Assembly (NCBI GenBank): GCA_015680685.1
Contig: MNCI01017947.1
Span: forward strand, 321,944-385,943
Length of the DNA stretch: 64,000 bases
Reading direction: 5' to 3'
Source of the DNA: Gnetum montanum
Lineage: Eukaryota; Streptophyta; Gnetopsida; Gnetales; Gnetaceae
The notes beneath the pieces were generated by a model. It ran no database searches and was not told the origin of the DNA. It saw only the letters and a program-made list of their open reading frames with translations. The position numbers and the translations under genes were made by a program. Below are positions 59,387-64,000 of the stretch, piece after piece; the first letter of the stretch is position 1, and every line of letters begins with the position of its first letter.

Positions 59387-61199
59387 CATCTATGAAAGTT
59401 TTGTAAACACTTAAAGGGATACTTATTTCCCGTGGCTATTGTACCATGCACCACGTTGCCTTTATCCCATGTTTAGGAGGTAACCTCGCCATTTGCCTTA
59501 CTCTACTTTGTCCCTGAGGATGTTAGCAATTGTGGATGTTCACAAGCCCTTTGTCAATACAATCTCATAGCTATGCCTCTCGCCTTCATCTCTATGTTTA
59601 CTACCACCACTATTGATGCACCGTCATTTTAAATAATGGCTCTACCTAAGCCACCAACGTTAGCATCAAGTTCTAGCTTGAATCGACTAGAGGAAGAGGT
59701 CACATGTTTCCTTATTGTCGCAGCTGGGGCCATTAGATTTCTTTAGGTGTGCCATCATGGTAAGGGTTAGCAACAACAACCATGGAAGCAACATTGGCCT
59801 AGATTCAATTTTCTTAGTTTCTTTGTTTGTTTTTGCCCTATGCAAGGACCTTCCAGTTCTCTAGCTGATTTATGTTTTTGGCTTTCTTGCTCTACTTTCT
59901 CCCTCATTTCTATAGCATTTCTGTGGCTACTTTGAGTTAACTTTGGTGAAAAAGATCACCATAGCAAACCATACACTTTGAAATTTTTTAAAAAAATTTG
60001 TTATTGTTCAAATTGAATTTTTGTTTGTGTATGTATGGCTACTTCGAGACATTGTAGTAGGACAACGACTTTGTTCAATATATTATGATTCATGCTGTGA
60101 AATTTCTCTTCCAGTTTTTATTTTTGTGTGTTATTGAACTTAAATCCACAAATAAATTTGAAGGTTTTTATCCTCATTTCAATTCCTTCCTTTAAACTAG
60201 ATTTGCATTATTACTAACATCTCTTCTTGGTCTCTCAACCATGGAGGTAGAAATGAACATGATGTATTGATAATTGAAAAATGAACAACAAAACACTCTT
60301 GAATCTTTCTCACACCATTGTCAAATGGAAAATAAATATTTTCTTATAGTTACAATTCTCCTTTGTGTGGCACAAGTAATTGGTTATAGCAACAATGTCT
60401 ACTCTAGAATCTAATGATTTGAACTTGCATTTAAAAATTTGTTGGGATCCAAGCATACTAAGTATGTTTTTTGGACGTGAGCTGCATTATGAATATTTAA
60501 TAAAAATAATTCTCATATCTCAACATGTCTCTTGGTAATATAATAAAAAAAAACTTATTGATGAATTACCAAGGTTTTCCCATCATTTAAACATGACCAA
60601 GTCCAATAACTTTCCTCTCATTCTGCTACTGTTCCATCAAATGGTCTTATGTGATGACACTTTTATTTGCATCAATTAGGCTTTATCAAGTTTGGTATCT
60701 AAATTTATCATTTTCATTTCTTCCCTTGCCATTTCTAGTTTGTGTGTAGTAGTTTAAGTCCATATTCGATTGGAAGTTCATGTCTCTTCATGTCATGATT
60801 GTTGACTTATCAAGTGTTATATCAATTGGAAGATCATTTATTCCTATGAGTTAGCTACTTTACATCTAATTTGTGGAGTTTTTCTGGAAATGTTGAGAAA
60901 GAACAATTTTGCAAGAACAACCTTAAGTATGACATAAATTAGTAACCTCTTATCTAAGAAGATAATGAGTAAATCGCTTAAGCTACCTATCATTGGCCTT
61001 ATAAAGGAATATAATTTTAGAGATGTGAATATATATATACATCCTTATCATGATTCTTAAAAATTAGGAGAAGATAATTAATTTTTAGTAGAAATATGAT
61101 TTTTATCTTAATAATTTTTATGCCACTTTCAACATCCATCCCTAAACTGAAAATGATAAATAAATTTGAGGTAGGAATAGAAAGTTATGGGTGTCAAAC
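59387..61199. other. Unassigned region with a CpG-retaining pocket
   Basis: No gene or repeat recognised. 59430-59760 is less AT-rich and keeps about eight CpG sites, whereas most of the window has almost none. It could be a younger insertion, or the 5' leader of a LINE or host exon remnant. No open frame supports a gene. Confidence 0.35.
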
Positions 61200-61879
61200 C
61201 TTATATATATATATTAAAAATAAAATTTTAAAGTACAAAAGAAGAGTACTACAGAGAAGAGAAACTCTAAATTAACAAAAAGGGAAGGCCTAATGGTTTT
61301 TGCGATACCTTTTCAAGTTTTCATCTTACAACCAATCCTAGAAAACCTCTTCTCTAGGGTAGGAAATCACACATTCCATGAAAAGATTAACATTGGGTGA
61401 AGGGGGAAGGGGCCCATTCCTTGTCAATAAAATCAACATTATCAAAAGATATTTTTTTCATATCTTAAACTAGAGCCATAAATAAATTATTATTAGTTAA
61501 TACATTTTGAACATGCTATCTATTCTAAAGATTTGACATGTAATTTCCACTAAATAGACTTCCTTGATGTTTTTTATTTTGAAGAACCATTTAGAAATCA
61601 TCTAAATCAACAATAGGTTTTTGTGATATCTTAAGAATAAATATTTATTTTCTCTTAATCATTATAGAATTCTTTGAAATTAATTTGACTAGAACCTTCC
61701 TAAAAGATACATTTTATTGAATAACATTAAAAGAAATGGATGGGCTAATTGTTGAAACATGACTAGAAGAAATCATTGTAGGATCTACAACATTTGTAAA
61801 AAAAAAAAAACCTTAATATGATCTACAACATTTGTAGAAGAAACCTTAGTACTACTTGTAGTAGCTTAATACTAATGCA
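61200..61879. other. AT-rich sequence near LINE remnants
   Basis: Contains a short (TA)n run at 61203-61212, a run of 12-13 A (about 61797-61810) and a direct repeat atctacaacatttgta at about 61779 and 61821. It may be the downstream part of the LINE ORF1 remnant; nothing can be translated convincingly. Confidence 0.3.
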
Positions 61880-62300
61880 CTTGCATAGCCTTTCTTTCAT
61901 ACCTTAAAAGGGCATGAATCAAATATATTACTCTCTCAATGACAATAGTGACATAACTTTTGAAGATTATAATAAATATTTTTTTGTATATAATCAATTT
62001 CACCAATATGTAGAAGAATTTCTCACTTAACCAAATCAAAGTTCACCTTAACATTGAATTCTATGAAACCCACTAATTGTAGCTAAGATTTTAAAATGCT
62101 TGATTGGTCCAATTTGAGAGACAATATCCCTTTCAAATTTTCAAAAATAAATGGAAGATTCAATAATTCAACAAAACAAGGAACCCTTCAAAATTCAGGA
62201 GATGTTGGATTACATGTTGAAGTTCATTTTTGAATAATTAATTAAGCATGATCATGATTGAAAGCACCAATATCGAGAGCTTTAGAAACCATTGCTAAAT
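61880..62300 (-). pseudogene. L1-type ORF1 (gag-like) with zinc knuckle, broken
   Basis: Minus strand, one frame with three stops: VPCFVELLNLPFIFENL near 62190-62140, VGFIEFNVKVNFDLV near 62075-62031, and QKLCHYCH...IFDSCPF near 61965-61909, which gives the Cys and His spacing of a CCHC zinc knuckle. This order (nucleic-acid-binding fold then CCHC) is that of plant L1 ORF1 proteins of the DUF4283 type, which bind LINE RNA. It lies downstream of the reverse transcriptase at 62690-63862 on the same strand, so it belongs to a different or rearranged element. Confidence 0.55.
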
Positions 62301-62689
62301 TAACAAATTCTACCAATAAAAACGAGTTTGACAAATAACGTGCATGGATAGTATACAATTCTCAATCTTTCTTATTGCCTTAGATGAAATTAAGGATAAA
62401 TCACTCACTATAGAAATTTGTTACCTTTCTTTAAAAATGTTAATAAAAATTAAATGTTTTCTTATCTAGGATTTTAGTTTCATTAATAAGATGCTTGAAA
62501 GTAAGTAGATGTTCTATTTTGAAATAATTTGTTTAAACCGTAACAAAATTGCTTGTACTTATTTTTATTTTTTTCCAATATTTCATGCTTCACTTTAAGA
62601 ATAATGCCTAAGAGTTTTGAAAAAAAATATCAATGATGATAATCAATTTATAGTAATTTAAATATGAATTGAATTACTTATTTTATTTA

Positions 62690-63862
62690 AATTACATTTG
62701 ATCTAAGAAATGAAATGAAGCTTTATTATGTCTAAAGACCCATTGGATCTATTGGATAGATATTACATTTTCACAAAAAAATAAAGATAAACTCTACGAA
62801 TTGATTAGGCACTAATGGGGGCATCAAAAACAAATCATACAAGCTTTCTACTGTAACATTATAATGTTGTTTCAAATGGGTAGTCATAGCACAAGAAAGA
62901 AACACATGTAACTCATCTTCAAGGGCCCCTCATATGCACAACCTACAAATGCGCTCTTCTCAGGGGAGTTCATCTTCTATTTTTAATTCTAAAATAATGA
63001 AAACTTAAGAAAAGCTTGCTAATAACATTCCAATACTTTGTGGGAATAGAAGTTGTTATATGGTGAGCTTCTACATCTAGTTTATTAAATCTAATGTGGT
63101 GTAAATAAAATTATATCTTACCTTCCATATTTGCCCACATCTATGTTAAAACATTTTGTTTGCCTAACTGGTAAATATGTTTTGGATTGTATTGCACATC
63201 CTCCCAAGAGATATTTCATTTTCTCAACTATTGCATCCCTTGAAAATATCAACCATGGTCTTGTGAATCTTCAAAAACTGCATTAGAGAATTTGCCTTAC
63301 CTTGAGATATGCAAGCTATGAGTGTATGTAATGAATTAACACAAGGTTTATGCCTCTAAAGATAATAAATCATATTCACATAATAACATTGACTAAGGTG
63401 TTTGCATCTTTAGCTTTAAATCATTGAGAAAAAGACTTTTTTGCACTTTTTCAATATGTTTCCAAAGTTTAGCACTGAGTCTAGGTTTCTAGACAACACA
63501 TCCATACAATATAATAGGATAGATGATAATATGAAACTTTTTTTTTTTTTTAACCTTCCAAGCCCAAAGGCATAAATCCTTGCACCTATTTTTGAAACCT
63601 TTTTCTATTTTTTCTTTGATATACTTCTCCCACATGTAATTTTCCATATAAATGAAACCTAAATATTTAAAAGAATCTACTATTTGCACATTGGTACCTC
63701 CAAAATAGAAGTTATAATAGTTATTTCTTATACCCTAGATCATCAATTTGGTTTATCTGCATTAACTTGAAGACCAAATGAACAACAATAATTTTCTAAA
63801 ATTTGCAACATATTTTGCATACTTTCTACAATAGTGGAGATCAATGCAGAATCATTTGCATA
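62690..63862 (-). pseudogene. LINE reverse transcriptase C-terminal half, broken
   Basis: Minus strand. It starts at the catalytic box, here YAND (63862-63851) instead of YADD, followed by SALISTIVESMQNMLQILE and FGLQVNADK. The open piece 63689-63489 has VDSFKYLGF, KNRCKDLCLWAWKVKKK and YPIILYGCVV. IEKVQKSLF and NDLKLKMQTPQSMLL follow near 63450-63380. The tail GALEDELHVFLSCAMTTHLK near 62920-62860 is the Cys-His region. It is the same plant LINE type as the split copy at 1020-1456/37210-38310. Everything upstream of the catalytic box is missing, and sequence right of about 63885 is a tandem repeat. Confidence 0.72.
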
Positions 63863-63884
63863 TTGATGAGACCTGAATTGCTCA

Positions 63885-64000
63885 TAGTGCTGATAGTCGT
63901 GATATCACAGCCCTATTGTATCAGTCACTGGGATATCACCACCTTGTTGTATCATATCAGTTGCCGTGATATCACCACCCTGTCGTATCAGAGTCGCGAT
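63885..64000. repeat. Tandem repeat at the right edge (unit about 33-36 bp)
   Basis: About three and a half imperfect units containing gtgatatcaccaccctgtcg and ending gtatca. The core gtgatatcac is a perfect 10-base palindrome. It runs off the window end, so copy number is unknown. It keeps several CpG sites, unlike its surroundings. Confidence 0.75.

Noticed and set aside
59430-59760. Host gene exon or CpG-island promoter
   Set aside because: No open frame, no clear splice pattern and no recognisable protein; only base composition supports it.

Overview
The window is a stretch of land-plant nuclear DNA made almost entirely of decayed, nested retrotransposons. I found no intact host gene, tRNA, rRNA or CRISPR array. 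Evidence for a plant: Ty3/gypsy elements with tRNA-Asp-type primer sites, Ty1/copia and plant-type L1 remnants, and a stop-codon pattern expected from CHG methylation. A large, repeat-rich genome such as a gymnosperm's would fit, but the species cannot be fixed from this sequence.

Layout. 1-761 is a minus-strand LTR cut by the window edge. About 1020-1456 and 37210-38310 are two halves of one LINE reverse transcriptase. They are split by a 35.75-kb nest of three related Ty3/gypsy elements. Element A (1457-37209, target duplication aatgg) sits in the LINE. Element B (9722-32356) sits in the 3' spacer of A. Element C (21576-31620, minus strand, target duplication ctata) sits in the 3' spacer of B. 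Next come a minus-strand plant L1 (about 38311-41385) and a minus-strand copia integrase split by a 2.3-kb solo LTR (41563-43861, target duplication ataca). Then follow unassigned AT-rich DNA and a broken minus-strand coding remnant (46975-47450). Element D (47897-58112, target duplication gttat/gctat) is the best preserved element. After it lie an LTR-like block, an unassigned pocket that keeps some CpG, two further minus-strand LINE fragments and a short tandem repeat at the right edge.

Elements A-D are one family. Each has LTRs of about 0.85-0.97 kb starting TGATGA (B's are shortened by deletions), a TATA box CTATAAAT, a gag, a pol (protease, reverse transcriptase, RNase H, integrase) and an unusually long region between pol and the 3' LTR. 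In A and B that region holds an extra sense-strand gene of about 2.7 kb. It has a plant-transposon-type domain, a Gln-rich linker and coiled coils. In C and D the gene is absent. None of the elements can now make all its proteins, but catalytic residues survive unevenly among copies.

The genes formed retrotransposon replication systems: gag packages the RNA, pol matures, copies and inserts it, and the LTRs supply promoter and polyadenylation signals. Decay is mainly by C-to-T and G-to-A change at CAG/CTG sites, which turns Gln and Trp codons into TAG stops. Element D kept a single reading frame for about 5.4 kb despite many stops.
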